From: Deltaproteobacteria bacterium | GTDB taxonomy: Bacteria; Desulfobacterota; Syntrophia; Syntrophales; Smithellaceae | DNA: 47,991 bases | Reading direction: 5' to 3' | Assembly (NCBI GenBank): GCA_022703375.1 | Contig: JAKLDS010000014.1 | Location: 1 to 47,991 of the forward strand | Part shown: positions 1 to 7,195 of the stretch, one piece after another | How positions within the stretch are numbered: position 1 is the stretch's first letter | Layout: every line of letters begins with the position of its first letter | Notes under the pieces: generated by a model | Told to the model about the DNA's origin: nothing | Database searches by the model: none | The model's input: only the letters and a program-made list of their open reading frames with translations | Made by a program: the position numbers and the translations under genes

Positions 1-23
1 GCTCCGATAACTAATATGCGCAT
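1..23 (-). CDS. 5' end of a leftward gene cut by the window edge, Rossmann-like N-terminus
   Basis: Only seven full codons are present, reading M-R-I-L-V-I-G and then GC. A good ribosome binding site, GAGGTGGG on the minus strand at 31-38, lies 7 nt upstream of the ATG, so the start is convincing. A first beta strand ending in VIG is typical of nucleotide-binding Rossmann or ATP-grasp proteins. PurD (GAR synthetase) often starts this way and other purine genes lie nearby, but an epimerase or dehydrogenase would look the same. The function cannot be decided from this fragment. Confidence 0.5.
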
Positions 24-177
24 GATAATTCCCACCTCACTTATTTGAACGCACCTGTTCCGTGAGTAATTTTAATGTTTTGCAATTAGCATGCCCTGGA
101 AAAAAGACACATTTCATTAAAAATTCCATCATTTATTAAATATCTTGATAAAAAAATAAAATTCTTTATAGTTCTGC

Positions 178-204
178 TAAAGTATTTCACAGTATTACCG
201 ATTT
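178..204 (+). promoter_or_regulatory. sigma-28 (FliA)-like promoter
   Basis: TAAA (178-181), a spacer of exactly 15 nt, then ACCGATTT (197-204). The FliA consensus is TAAA-N15-GCCGATAA, so the -35 core and the central CCGAT match, with mismatches at the first and last two -10 positions. It sits 31 nt upstream of the ATG at 236, which has a strong AAGGAGGA Shine-Dalgarno. The downstream genes (FlgM-associated-like protein, HD-GYP regulator, lytic transglycosylase) suit a motility regulon. Confidence 0.55.
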
Positions 205-235
205 AGTAAGTGAAAAGGTTTATCAAGGAGGAAGT

Positions 236-409
236 ATGACCATATCTCCCTATCAGGTGGAAAGTGTTATAAACGCTTACACCAGGCAAAATAAGATGAA
301 AGTCGCTCATGCAGTACCAAAAGAAACAGCTCCTGAAGGGAAGTACCGTGATATAGTTTCATTATCTGTCAAAGAGGAACAAAAAAAGGTATCTGAAACT
401 GATGGCTGA
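236..409 (+). CDS. 57-residue FlgM-associated-like small protein
   Basis: A 57-codon ORF starting with ATG, preceded by the strong Shine-Dalgarno AAGGAGGA at 225-232 and ending in TGA at 407-409. It overlaps the start of the next gene (402) by 8 nt, which suggests translational coupling. The protein is hydrophilic. It begins with an ISPYQVESVINAYTRQ-like segment and ends with a DIVSLS-type stretch. This resembles the short DVU0524-type proteins found next to flgM in sulfate-reducing deltaproteobacteria; that match is from memory and not from a search. The sigma-28-like promoter just upstream supports a flagellar link. No enzyme motif is visible. The gene itself is likely real; its family is less sure. 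Confidence 0.6.
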   Translation: MTISPYQVESVINAYTRQNKMKVAHAVPKETAPEGKYRDIVSLSVKEEQKKVSETDG

Positions 410-1895
410 GAATGTGCTGGCAGTGAAAACCTGCAAGGGAAAGAAAAAAATCCTCATTGTTGATGATTATTTACCCACCAGAAGATTAATCATTGATGCC
501 TTAAATCAAACAGAACTTTATGAAATCAGCGAAGCGGAAAATGGCGAGGAAGCTCTGCGCATTTTTGCCACTGATAATTTTGAGCTGGTAATCAGCGATA
601 TCATGATGCCGGGGATGAGCGGCATGGAGTTGCTCAATAGAATCAAAGAAAAAAATTCCTCAACGGCCGTAATTATGATAACCGGCAATCCCACAACCGA
701 TCTTACTGTTAACGCAATTAAAAAAGGCGCTGTTGATTTTTTAACCAAGCCTTTTGATATTGATGATTTGCTCTATAAAGTTGATATCCACTTACGGGAA
801 AAGGCTATTCTGGCTAATAATGAGGAAGAGGAATCACGCATAGTTGAGCAGAAAAAAATCTTGGACAGAACAGCGCATATATCAAAACAAAGCTACATAT
901 ATGATTCGATAGAAGATTCTCCTCTTAATAATGACGCGATATTTGAAAAGATAGCCGAATTGGCTTTAAAATTAGTAGATGGAGAAGTCTGCGCTATTTT
1001 ATTTTTTGACGAACGCGATAATGAATTCCATCCGAAAATCGTTAAAGGCGAAAGCGCTGAGTTGTACGCAAATTCCATGTATAATCCTGCGTTGAAAATG
1101 ATTTTTAATGACGTTATTGAGCGCAAGGAAGCTATTATTTTTAATTCCAATGAACATCTGGAAATAGCGCCTTCGATAATCTGCTCGCCATTGATGATTC
1201 GTAATTCCATCCTCGGTATTTTAAGCATTCGTAAAAAGAAAAATCGTGAAATATTCAGTAAGAACGATTTACACCATATTCTCAGCCTGACCAAAAGAGC
1301 CTCTTTGAATCTGGAAAACAAGATTCTCTACGAAAGTATTTATTCCAATATAATGGATACGCTGAAATCACTGATTTCTTCAGTTCAAGCTCGTGATCAT
1401 TATACGGAAGAGCATTCCGTGCGGGTGACGGATCTTTCGATAAAGATAGCAACTGCCATGAGCTGTTCCCGGCAAGAAATAGAAAGTATAAGAATTGCCG
1501 GAATCCTTCATGATGTCGGAAAAATAGCAGTTCCGGACAGCATTTTGCTGAAACCCGACAAACTGACGCCGGAAGAATATAACGTTATCAAAAATCATCC
1601 CACTATTGGCGAAAATATTCTAAAACCTGTCATGTTGCTGGAGAAAGAAAGAAAAATAATTGAATATCATCATGAAAGATGGGATGGACTGGGCTACCCG
1701 ACGGGAATCGCCGGCAAGGAAATACCTTTTTTAGCAAGAATATTAACAGTCGCTGATTCTTATGATGCGATGACCAGTGACAGACCGTATCGTCTCGGGA
1801 TGAGTCTGGAAAAAGCCATATCAGAGATGAATTATAATAAAAACAAGCAGTTTGATGGTGATGTAGTTGAAGCTTTTATTAAAATCCTGACTTAA
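402..1895 (+). CDS. Response regulator with REC, GAF and HD-GYP domains, c-di-GMP phosphodiesterase
   Basis: A 497-residue cytoplasmic signalling protein. Residues 15-130 form a receiver domain with acidic pocket D21/D22, phospho-acceptor D66 and conserved T94 and K116. Residues about 170-310 look like a GAF sensor. Residues 315-497 are an HD-GYP domain: metal-binding H370-D371, H399, H423-H424 and the signature D428-G-L-G431-Y432-P433. HD-GYP proteins hydrolyse c-di-GMP, usually to pGpG or GMP, so phosphorylation by an unseen histidine kinase, or a GAF ligand, probably tunes the output. All key HD-GYP residues are present, so it should be active. The ATG at 402 overlaps the preceding small gene, arguing for one transcript from the sigma-28-like promoter. 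No partner kinase is in the window. Confidence 0.93.
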   Translation: MAENVLAVKTCKGKKKILIVDDYLPTRRLIIDALNQTELYEISEAENGEEALRIFATDNFELVISDIMMPGMSGMELLNRIKEKNSSTAVIMITGNPTTDLTVNAIKKGAVDFLTKPFDIDDLLYKVDIHLREKAILANNEEEESRIVEQKKILDRTAHISKQSYIYDSIEDSPLNNDAIFEKIAELALKLVDGEVCAILFFDERDNEFHPKIVKGESAELYANSMYNPALKMIFNDVIERKEAIIFNSNEHLEIAPSIICSPLMIRNSILGILSIRKKKNREIFSKNDLHHILSLTKRASLNLENKILYESIYSNIMDTLKSLISSVQARDHYTEEHSVRVTDLSIKIATAMSCSRQEIESIRIAGILHDVGKIAVPDSILLKPDKLTPEEYNVIKNHPTIGENILKPVMLLEKERKIIEYHHERWDGLGYPTGIAGKEIPFLARILTVADSYDAMTSDRPYRLGMSLEKAISEMNYNKNKQFDGDVVEAFIKILT

Positions 1896-1921
1896 CAAGT
1901 TAATTATTCCTGACGTATAAT
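1892..1921 (+). promoter_or_regulatory. sigma-70-like promoter ahead of the lytic transglycosylase
   Basis: TTAACA (1892-1897), an 18-nt spacer and a perfect TATAAT (1916-1921). It starts at the stop codon of the HD-GYP gene and lies about 65 nt upstream of the TTG start at 1985. It may give the transglycosylase its own transcript besides readthrough from the upstream promoter. Confidence 0.45.
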
Positions 1922-1984
1922 CATTCAACCAGTAGGTGGCATGCAAATTGTTACTTCTGCTACATAAAGGGAGGTAATATTGCT

Positions 1985-2752
1985 TTGACAATAGAAAACA
2001 GAACAGATTTATTGCGAATAACCAGCAGGGAACCTTCCGTTTCCACAAAAACAAGAGATAAAGCAGCAATAGCTTCCGACAGCTTCAATAATCTGCTGAT
2101 TGATTATATTAATAATTCTAAAATTACTCCATCTAATCAACTTGTTAACTTGCCTTTGGACAAAAAGCAAATAGATATTCTGATTAACATTGTTCAGATA
2201 AAAATGCATCGTCAATTATTGGCAGTTTTTTTAAAAAATGAAGCAGAAATAGATTCATTATCGTCAAATTTTAAACATAATCTCTCTGACACGGATTTTT
2301 TAAACAGACAAAAAGCGTCAAATAATTGTCAAGAAGTGCCAAAAAATAATGATTATTTTAAAGAGGGTAAGCTGGAAGCAATCGTTCATAAAGCGGCAGA
2401 AAAATTTTCAGTTGACTCAAAATTGATTTCTTCAGTAATCCGTGCTGAAAGTGATTTTAATAATAAAGCTACTTCCGCCAAAGGAGCAATGGGGTTAATG
2501 CAATTAATGCCGGAAACAGCTAAGGATCTGGGAGTGAAAAATGCCTATGATCCGGAAGAAAACATTATGGGTGGAACGCGTTATCTGAAAATGCTCCTTA
2601 ATCGTTATGAGAATAATGTAAATCTGGCTCTTGCCGCCTACAACTGGGGCATGGGCAATCTGGAAAAAAATCCGGATAATCTGCCTGAGGAAACGTCAAA
2701 GTATATTTCCCGTATTAACCGGTATTTAACAGATTATAAAAAATCAGCTTAG
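1985..2752 (+). CDS. Lytic transglycosylase with an SLT domain
   Basis: A 255-residue protein. Residues 1-125 are a poorly conserved, charged region without a clear signal peptide. Residues about 130-250 are an SLT (goose-lysozyme-like) domain: catalytic E155 in the ES motif, GLMQLMP at 170-176, an NIMGGTRYL stretch and AYNWG near residue 220. Such enzymes cleave peptidoglycan between MurNAc and GlcNAc with formation of 1,6-anhydro-MurNAc. The TTG start is chosen because AAAGGGAGGT ends 9 nt upstream; no ATG fits. Missing export signal plus the flagellar-type context suggest a protein exported by the flagellar apparatus or acting at the flagellar rod, as FlgJ-linked transglycosylases do. That role is inference; the enzyme class is secure. 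Confidence 0.88.
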   Translation: MTIENRTDLLRITSREPSVSTKTRDKAAIASDSFNNLLIDYINNSKITPSNQLVNLPLDKKQIDILINIVQIKMHRQLLAVFLKNEAEIDSLSSNFKHNLSDTDFLNRQKASNNCQEVPKNNDYFKEGKLEAIVHKAAEKFSVDSKLISSVIRAESDFNNKATSAKGAMGLMQLMPETAKDLGVKNAYDPEENIMGGTRYLKMLLNRYENNVNLALAAYNWGMGNLEKNPDNLPEETSKYISRINRYLTDYKKSA

Positions 2753-2843
2753 ACTATAAGCTCCTTTTATAAGAAAATATCTCGAATTTTAAATGAATAT
2801 ATTATAGAAGAACGCATATATATTAGCCGGGGTTGGAGGAGTT

Positions 2844-3239
2844 ATGCGGAAAATAATGCTTTTATTCATCACATTATTAATACCATTATTGGTGGGTATG
2901 GGTAGTGGCGCTCCGGGTGATATCCCCAAAACACCAAAAAACTTTTCGGTTACGTATATTGATCAGTCAGACATATCAACGGATTGCACCGAGGCGAGCA
3001 TCGCCGGAAAAATTTTTCTGGAAGGAAAAAAAGGGGAGGGTACCTATACCGTATCTTTTGAAAACATCAAAAGCGTTATCTTTCTCAGTAAAAACGGTTT
3101 TTTAACAGGTTCCATAAAAATGAAAGATGGCGGATATGTGGAAATAATTATTAATAAAGACCAGAAAGCTTACGGACGGACTAAATACGGCTCTTTTCAG
3201 ATTAAATTAATTGATTTGAAGAAAATGATTTTTCCGTGA
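2844..3239 (+). CDS. Small secreted protein of unknown function
   Basis: A 131-residue protein with an N-terminal signal peptide (basic MRK, then a hydrophobic stretch to about residue 22, probable cleavage near GSGAP). The remainder is rich in beta-strand-forming residues, with alternating Val/Ile/Phe and Lys/Gly turns and a conserved-looking SFENIKSVIFL segment. I do not recognise the family. The start is supported by GGAGGAG just upstream of the ATG. It follows the transglycosylase by 91 nt on the same strand and is closed by a hairpin at 3252-3286. It probably acts in the periplasm or envelope. Confidence 0.75.
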   Translation: MRKIMLLFITLLIPLLVGMGSGAPGDIPKTPKNFSVTYIDQSDISTDCTEASIAGKIFLEGKKGEGTYTVSFENIKSVIFLSKNGFLTGSIKMKDGGYVEIIINKDQKAYGRTKYGSFQIKLIDLKKMIFP

Positions 3240-3251
3240 TTATTAATAATA

Positions 3252-3286
3252 AAGGCCGGATTAATCATTAAGAAGAACCCGGCCTT
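3252..3286. terminator. Bidirectional hairpin between convergent genes
   Basis: AAGGCCGG (3252-3259) pairs perfectly with CCGGCCTT (3279-3286) across a 19-nt loop. It lies between the 3' ends of the secreted-protein gene and rpmB. On the minus strand it is followed by a T-rich stretch, so it more likely ends the rpmB transcript than the plus-strand one. The long loop makes it moderate rather than strong. Confidence 0.5.
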
Positions 3287-3304
3287 CAATTGATGAACAA
3301 TTAC

Positions 3305-3502
3305 TTATGTAGCCTTCTTGACAAAACCGGAGCGAATGCAGCGTGTGCAAGCCTTAATTCTTTTTACTGCTCCGGACTTTTCATCAACACAACGTAATTT
3401 CTGCAGATTCGGATACCATGTTATTCTGGTCTTATTATTAGCATGACTGACATTGTTGCCAATGGACGGTTTCTTGCCGCAAACTTCACAAACACGAGAC
3501 AT
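3305..3502 (-). CDS. rpmB: 50S ribosomal protein L28
   Basis: A 65-residue L28 protein, a late-assembling component of the large ribosomal subunit. It starts [12 protein letters not shown], the typical L28 opening, and holds two CxxC pairs (C5/C8 and C52/C55) that can bind zinc, so it is the zinc-type rather than the cysteine-free paralog. A strong TAGGAGGAT ribosome binding site precedes the ATG. It is transcribed alone; the next leftward gene upstream starts at 3745. A neighbour rpmG is absent, unlike in enterobacteria. High confidence. Confidence 0.96.
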   Translation of the reverse strand: MSRVCEVCGKKPSIGNNVSHANNKTRITWYPNLQKLRCVDEKSGAVKRIKACTRCIRSGFVKKAT

Positions 3503-3530
3503 GTTAAAATCCTCCTAAAAAAGTGAGTCG

Positions 3531-3559
3531 TTACTAAACCATAAGAAGTTATTTTGCAA
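3531..3559 (-). promoter_or_regulatory. Possible promoter of rpmB
   Basis: On the minus strand TTGCAA (3559-3554), 17 nt, TAGTAA (3536-3531), about 30 nt upstream of the rpmB start. Spacing is ideal but only 4/6 and 3/6 bases match, so this is weak. Confidence 0.28.
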
Positions 3560-3586
3560 GCATTTTTTTTACAATAAAAATCATTT

Positions 3587-3745
3587 TTATCTGGTTATTT
3601 TCGATAACAGAATGAATATGCCGATAAATAACACGGCCAGGATAACAATAAATAAAACACCGTATTGGTGTACCTCGGTTAAACTGTTGTACCAGGCCAT
3701 AATATTGTCCCAGTGTTCAATTAAAATAGCTTTTACATTTTCCAT
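3587..3745 (-). CDS. 52-residue single-span membrane protein
   Basis: The start is placed at the ATG at 3745 because GGGGGTG lies about 9 nt upstream. A longer reading frame back to 3853 would run into the phosphofructokinase gene and has no ribosome binding site. The protein has an N-terminal amphipathic part (MENVKAILIEHWDNIMAWY) and one strongly hydrophobic helix at residues 29-47, ending in a short basic tail (SKITR), so probably N-out or peripheral with a cytoplasmic C-terminus. The family is unknown. It follows the phosphofructokinase gene by 59 nt and may share its transcript. Confidence 0.55.
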   Translation of the reverse strand: MENVKAILIEHWDNIMAWYNSLTEVHQYGVLFIVILAVLFIGIFILLSKITR

Positions 3746-3804
3746 TACAAAAACACCCCCACTGGATGCATTATGTTTTAAAAACAAGATAAAGTCAAAG
3801 GCTG

Positions 3805-5109
3805 TTATTTCATTGTCTGAGGTTGACCCGTACTTTCCAAAACCCGCAGCCACAGATTGCCCTTTGGATCAATGCGGCGGCGGGTCGCTGCAGCGCTGAT
3901 CGGCAAATGCACATATTCATCCTTCATCAGTGCGACGAGGAGGCCTGTTTTACCGGCCATGCCGGCATGAACGGCATATTGCCCCAGAGAACTGCAGTAA
4001 ATGCTGTCGGAAGCATTGGCCGGAACGGAACGAATCATGTAACTTGGTTCAATATACTTTAAGTTTATTTCCAGTTCATTTTTCCGGAAATGGTTCTCAA
4101 TTTCATTTTTAAGAAATATTCCTATGTCATGCAGTCGGATATTTCCGGAGGGGTCGGTTTCCGAATGCTCATCGGCTGTTCTGAGATATTCCTGGCCGGC
4201 GCCTTCGGCAACCAGGATAACGGCATGGCCGCGCAATTTGATACGTTGCTGCAGCACTGATAAAAAGCCATTTTTACCGGCAAGGGCAAAGGGCGCTTCA
4301 GGAATAAGCACAAAGTTAACGTCATTTTGGGCCAGCGCCGCGCTGGCGGCGATATGGCCGGAAAGCCTGCCCATGATTTTTATCAGTCCGATGCCGTTGA
4401 AAGCGCCTTTGGCTTCTACATGAGCGCAGCGAATTGCTTTAACTGTCTCCGAGATGGCCGTATCAAAACCAAATGATTTTTCAATCAAATTAAGATCGTT
4501 ATCAATTGTTTTCGGAATTCCGACAATGGCTATTTTGAGATTCTGCCGGGCAATTTCCTGAGTCAGCTGAGCTGCGGCGCGCATGGTGCCATCGCCGCCA
4601 ACACAAAAAAGAATATTGATATTTAAGTTTTCCAGCGCTGCCGCCAGCCGGGGAATTTCCTGATGGCCGCGCGAACAGGAAAGAATACTGCCGCCGATAC
4701 TGGTAATGTCTTTTACGATATCGGGACTAAGCTGCACCGGTTTATGGGCGTAATCCGGATTTAAACCGCGAAATCCGTATTTAATGCCAATAATATTTTT
4801 AACGCCGTAACGGAAGTAGAGCCCCATGGTTATCGAGCGAATGACGTCATTGATTCCCGGGCATAATCCGCCGCAGGTAACAATGGCCGCTTTTGTTTTG
4901 GCGGGATCAAAAAAAATATTTTCACGCGGACCTGCCAGTTCCACGGAAAGAGGAATTTCCTGACTGTCCCGACAGGAATTGTATCCGTCCAGGGTGGAGT
5001 CGAATAATATTCTTTTGCTGTCTTCGACATAACCGGATATGCCGGGCGGAGAGTGAATACATCTTTTGCCCAAATCTGTTATTGATAAATCGAAACAATT
5101 TTCTTTCAT
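3805..5109 (-). CDS. pfkA: 6-phosphofructokinase, long ATP-type (TP0108/plant-like group)
   Basis: A 434-residue enzyme that phosphorylates fructose 6-phosphate to fructose 1,6-bisphosphate. Motifs: CGGLCPGIND (79-88), the donor-site GGDGT (171-175) and PKTIDND (199-205, base D203), then a GRLSGHIAASAAL substrate loop. Gly174 marks ATP use, since PPi enzymes carry Asp there. Lys200 is the residue of PPi enzymes. This Gly/Lys combination is typical of the long ATP-PFKs of spirochaetes, trypanosomes and plants. The N-terminal ~70 residues are an extension relative to E. coli PfkA. It starts 3 nt after the FAD oxidoreductase stop codon, so the two are co-transcribed. Donor preference is inferred from the two residues only. 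Confidence 0.9.
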   Translation of the reverse strand: MKENCFDLSITDLGKRCIHSPPGISGYVEDSKRILFDSTLDGYNSCRDSQEIPLSVELAGPRENIFFDPAKTKAAIVTCGGLCPGINDVIRSITMGLYFRYGVKNIIGIKYGFRGLNPDYAHKPVQLSPDIVKDITSIGGSILSCSRGHQEIPRLAAALENLNINILFCVGGDGTMRAAAQLTQEIARQNLKIAIVGIPKTIDNDLNLIEKSFGFDTAISETVKAIRCAHVEAKGAFNGIGLIKIMGRLSGHIAASAALAQNDVNFVLIPEAPFALAGKNGFLSVLQQRIKLRGHAVILVAEGAGQEYLRTADEHSETDPSGNIRLHDIGIFLKNEIENHFRKNELEINLKYIEPSYMIRSVPANASDSIYCSSLGQYAVHAGMAGKTGLLVALMKDEYVHLPISAAATRRRIDPKGNLWLRVLESTGQPQTMK

Positions 5110-5112
5110 GTG

Positions 5113-6558
5113 CTATTTAGCCTTGCCGATGACGCAGGATGCGGCATTCATGCCGGAAATGATTTCCCCTTCAAATCCGTTATCCCCGAACAATGAGGCT
5201 CCGCTGAGATAGACATTTTTATATCTTGTTTTGTTATTGGCAGCGGAAAATCCGGTAATAAACGAACTTTTCAACTGATATTTCGGGCTGACCACTTCTT
5301 TTTGTTTTCTGGATAGGGCAATTGATTTTTCAATATCCAGCATTTCAATGTTTTCCTTCAGAAAGGGGAGAAAGAACTCCAGGTTATCCTGAATTGATAA
5401 AGCCGTTGCCTGCAGACTTTCTTCCGACCATGACTCAGTATCAGCGGGCAGAAATACAGTGGCGGTCAGGGCAATCTTGTCTTTGGGCGCCAGGGCTTCA
5501 TCTTCCGGCATACTGGCTGCCAGAATAATCATATTGTTGTCATGGATATTTTTATTCTCATTACAAATTACCGCAACATGGCGGGACATTTTTTCCGGCA
5601 GGCATTTTTCCGGTATTCCCAGGTGAATGGTAAAGGGCAGATATTTAATTTTCGCGGGCCGCAGCCAGTCGGAAATGCTGATAAATTTTTTTTCTCCTTT
5701 AAACACAAGATTGAATGCTTCCGATTTATTGCTGATAATTAAATTCTTTGCCGGCATGGCGGCCAGTGTTCCGTCTTCCCGAAGCACTTCCACTTTAGCA
5801 ATCCGGTCATTATTAATGTTCTTGATATCGCTATCAGTCAGATAAGTCCCGCCGGTATTAAGAAAGCTCTTCAGTATCGCTTTGTAAAAAACCTGTATGC
5901 CACCCTGAAAATAATAAACGCCGCGCAGAGGAGCGGCAAACAAATAAAAGGAAGAGAACGCGTTAAGTTGATTTTCCAGACAGGAAAGCATGGCAAGTTG
6001 TGCTTCAAAAACTCTATGCAGGGAAGTGTTTCGGGCAAGGAATTTTTTCAGTTTTCCGGTAATCAGTTTCTGCTTAAAATAATAGGGCAGCAGTTTTAAA
6101 TAATGATAGGCATCCTTGAATGAAGAAGGCTGGACAAAGGGATGCGACCGAAACCAATGTTCGAAAAGCGGAGTGTATTTATAAACGGCTGAATAAATAT
6201 TGTATATTTCATTTTCATCTTCCGGGAATTCTCTGACCAGTTCGGCGACAAGAGGTTCAATCTCATTGAAAATATCTATTCTGTGACGGGGAAGAATAAC
6301 CTGAAAGGCGGGATTTAAAAGAAGGCAGTTTCTTTCCAAAACGGGAATATCGAGCTCGGCCAGGAGAGCAAGACAGGTTTGATTAACTCCGAAACCGGTT
6401 GCGGGTAAAGGATCGAGGTTAAAGGTGAAGCCGCCGATTCGGCATGATCCGCAGTAATCATTGCCGGCAATTAACGCCGTATTCACGCCATAACGCTGAG
6501 CCATTGCGGCCGCTACATAAGAAGATAAATCTTCGCCAATGACAATCAAATCGTGCAT
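5113..6558 (-). CDS. FAD/NAD(P)-binding oxidoreductase, phytoene-desaturase-like, degenerate Rossmann motif
   Basis: A 481-residue protein with the architecture of the phytoene desaturase/carotenoid isomerase-like amine oxidase superfamily: an N-terminal beta strand HDLIVIG, a central segment with YYFQGGIQVFYKAIL (as in the substrate part of CrtI-like proteins), and a C-terminal NVYLSGASLFGDNGFEGEI followed by SGMNAA (FAD-contacting helix). The usual GxGxxG reads GEDLSS here, so its second and third glycines are lost, which could weaken FAD binding. The start at 6558 is chosen because GAGGTG is 8 nt upstream; the alternative at 6576 has no such site. It sits directly between purN and pfkA. 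The substrate is unknown; no carotenoid genes are nearby. Confidence 0.72.
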   Translation of the reverse strand: MHDLIVIGEDLSSYVAAAMAQRYGVNTALIAGNDYCGSCRIGGFTFNLDPLPATGFGVNQTCLALLAELDIPVLERNCLLLNPAFQVILPRHRIDIFNEIEPLVAELVREFPEDENEIYNIYSAVYKYTPLFEHWFRSHPFVQPSSFKDAYHYLKLLPYYFKQKLITGKLKKFLARNTSLHRVFEAQLAMLSCLENQLNAFSSFYLFAAPLRGVYYFQGGIQVFYKAILKSFLNTGGTYLTDSDIKNINNDRIAKVEVLREDGTLAAMPAKNLIISNKSEAFNLVFKGEKKFISISDWLRPAKIKYLPFTIHLGIPEKCLPEKMSRHVAVICNENKNIHDNNMIILAASMPEDEALAPKDKIALTATVFLPADTESWSEESLQATALSIQDNLEFFLPFLKENIEMLDIEKSIALSRKQKEVVSPKYQLKSSFITGFSAANNKTRYKNVYLSGASLFGDNGFEGEIISGMNAASCVIGKAK

Positions 6559-6565
6559 TATCATT

Positions 6566-7186
6566 TCACCTCGCATCTTTAATGCGGACTTTGCGCCCCT
6601 GAATATCTATTCTTCCCTCGGCATAATATTTAATGGCCAGCGGATATATGCGATGTTCTTCCTGCAGGATGCGAGCGGCCAGCGTATCTTCGGTGTCATC
6701 GTCATGAACGGGAACAACGCTTTGAATAATAATCGGGCCGGAATCAATGCCCTCATCAATAAAATGAACCGTACAGCCGGAAAACTTGACACCATAATCA
6801 AGAGCCTTCTTCTGGGCATGGATTCCCGGAAAGGAAGGCAGCAGGGCGGGGTGGATATTCACAATTCTCTGCGGGAAAGCATTGAGAAAAACCGGTGTCA
6901 GCAGTCGCATGAAGCCAGCCAGCACAACCAGTTCAACATTACTGGTTTTTAAAATCCTGATAAGTTCCTGATCGAACTCCTCCCTGTTTTGAAAATTATC
7001 GTGTTCCAGAATATTCCAGGGGAGGCCATGTTTTTTCGCGCGTGTTATAGCATAGGCATCCGGTCTGTTGCTGATGACAGCTTTTATTTCAGCGGGCAGA
7101 GATTTGTTTTCTATATTATCAATAATGGATTGGAGGTTGGAACCACTGCCGGAAACCAGCACCCCGATATTCAATAAATCAGCCAT
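6566..7186 (-). CDS. purN: Phosphoribosylglycinamide formyltransferase
   Basis: A 206-residue cytosolic enzyme of de novo purine synthesis that transfers a formyl group from 10-formyl-THF to GAR. It shows the phosphate-binding VSGSGSNLQ near the N-terminus, FMRLLTPVFL, the catalytic NIHPALLPSFPG (Asn and His of the active site) and HFIDEGIDSGPII with the catalytic Asp. Length is normal for the family (E. coli 212). The ATG at 7186 is preferred over an in-frame TTG at 7195, since the conserved region begins MADLLNIGVLVSGSG. It starts 9 nt after the purM stop, so purM-purN is one unit. A downstream FAD oxidoreductase begins 7 nt after its stop. Confidence 0.95.
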   Translation of the reverse strand: MADLLNIGVLVSGSGSNLQSIIDNIENKSLPAEIKAVISNRPDAYAITRAKKHGLPWNILEHDNFQNREEFDQELIRILKTSNVELVVLAGFMRLLTPVFLNAFPQRIVNIHPALLPSFPGIHAQKKALDYGVKFSGCTVHFIDEGIDSGPIIIQSVVPVHDDDTEDTLAARILQEEHRIYPLAIKYYAEGRIDIQGRKVRIKDAR

Positions 7187-7195
7187 AATCCGCAA

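Noticed and set aside
893-1321. Minus-strand ORF of 142 codons inside the HD-GYP gene
   Set aside because: It is the antisense of a strongly conserved gene, with no ribosome binding site or domain.
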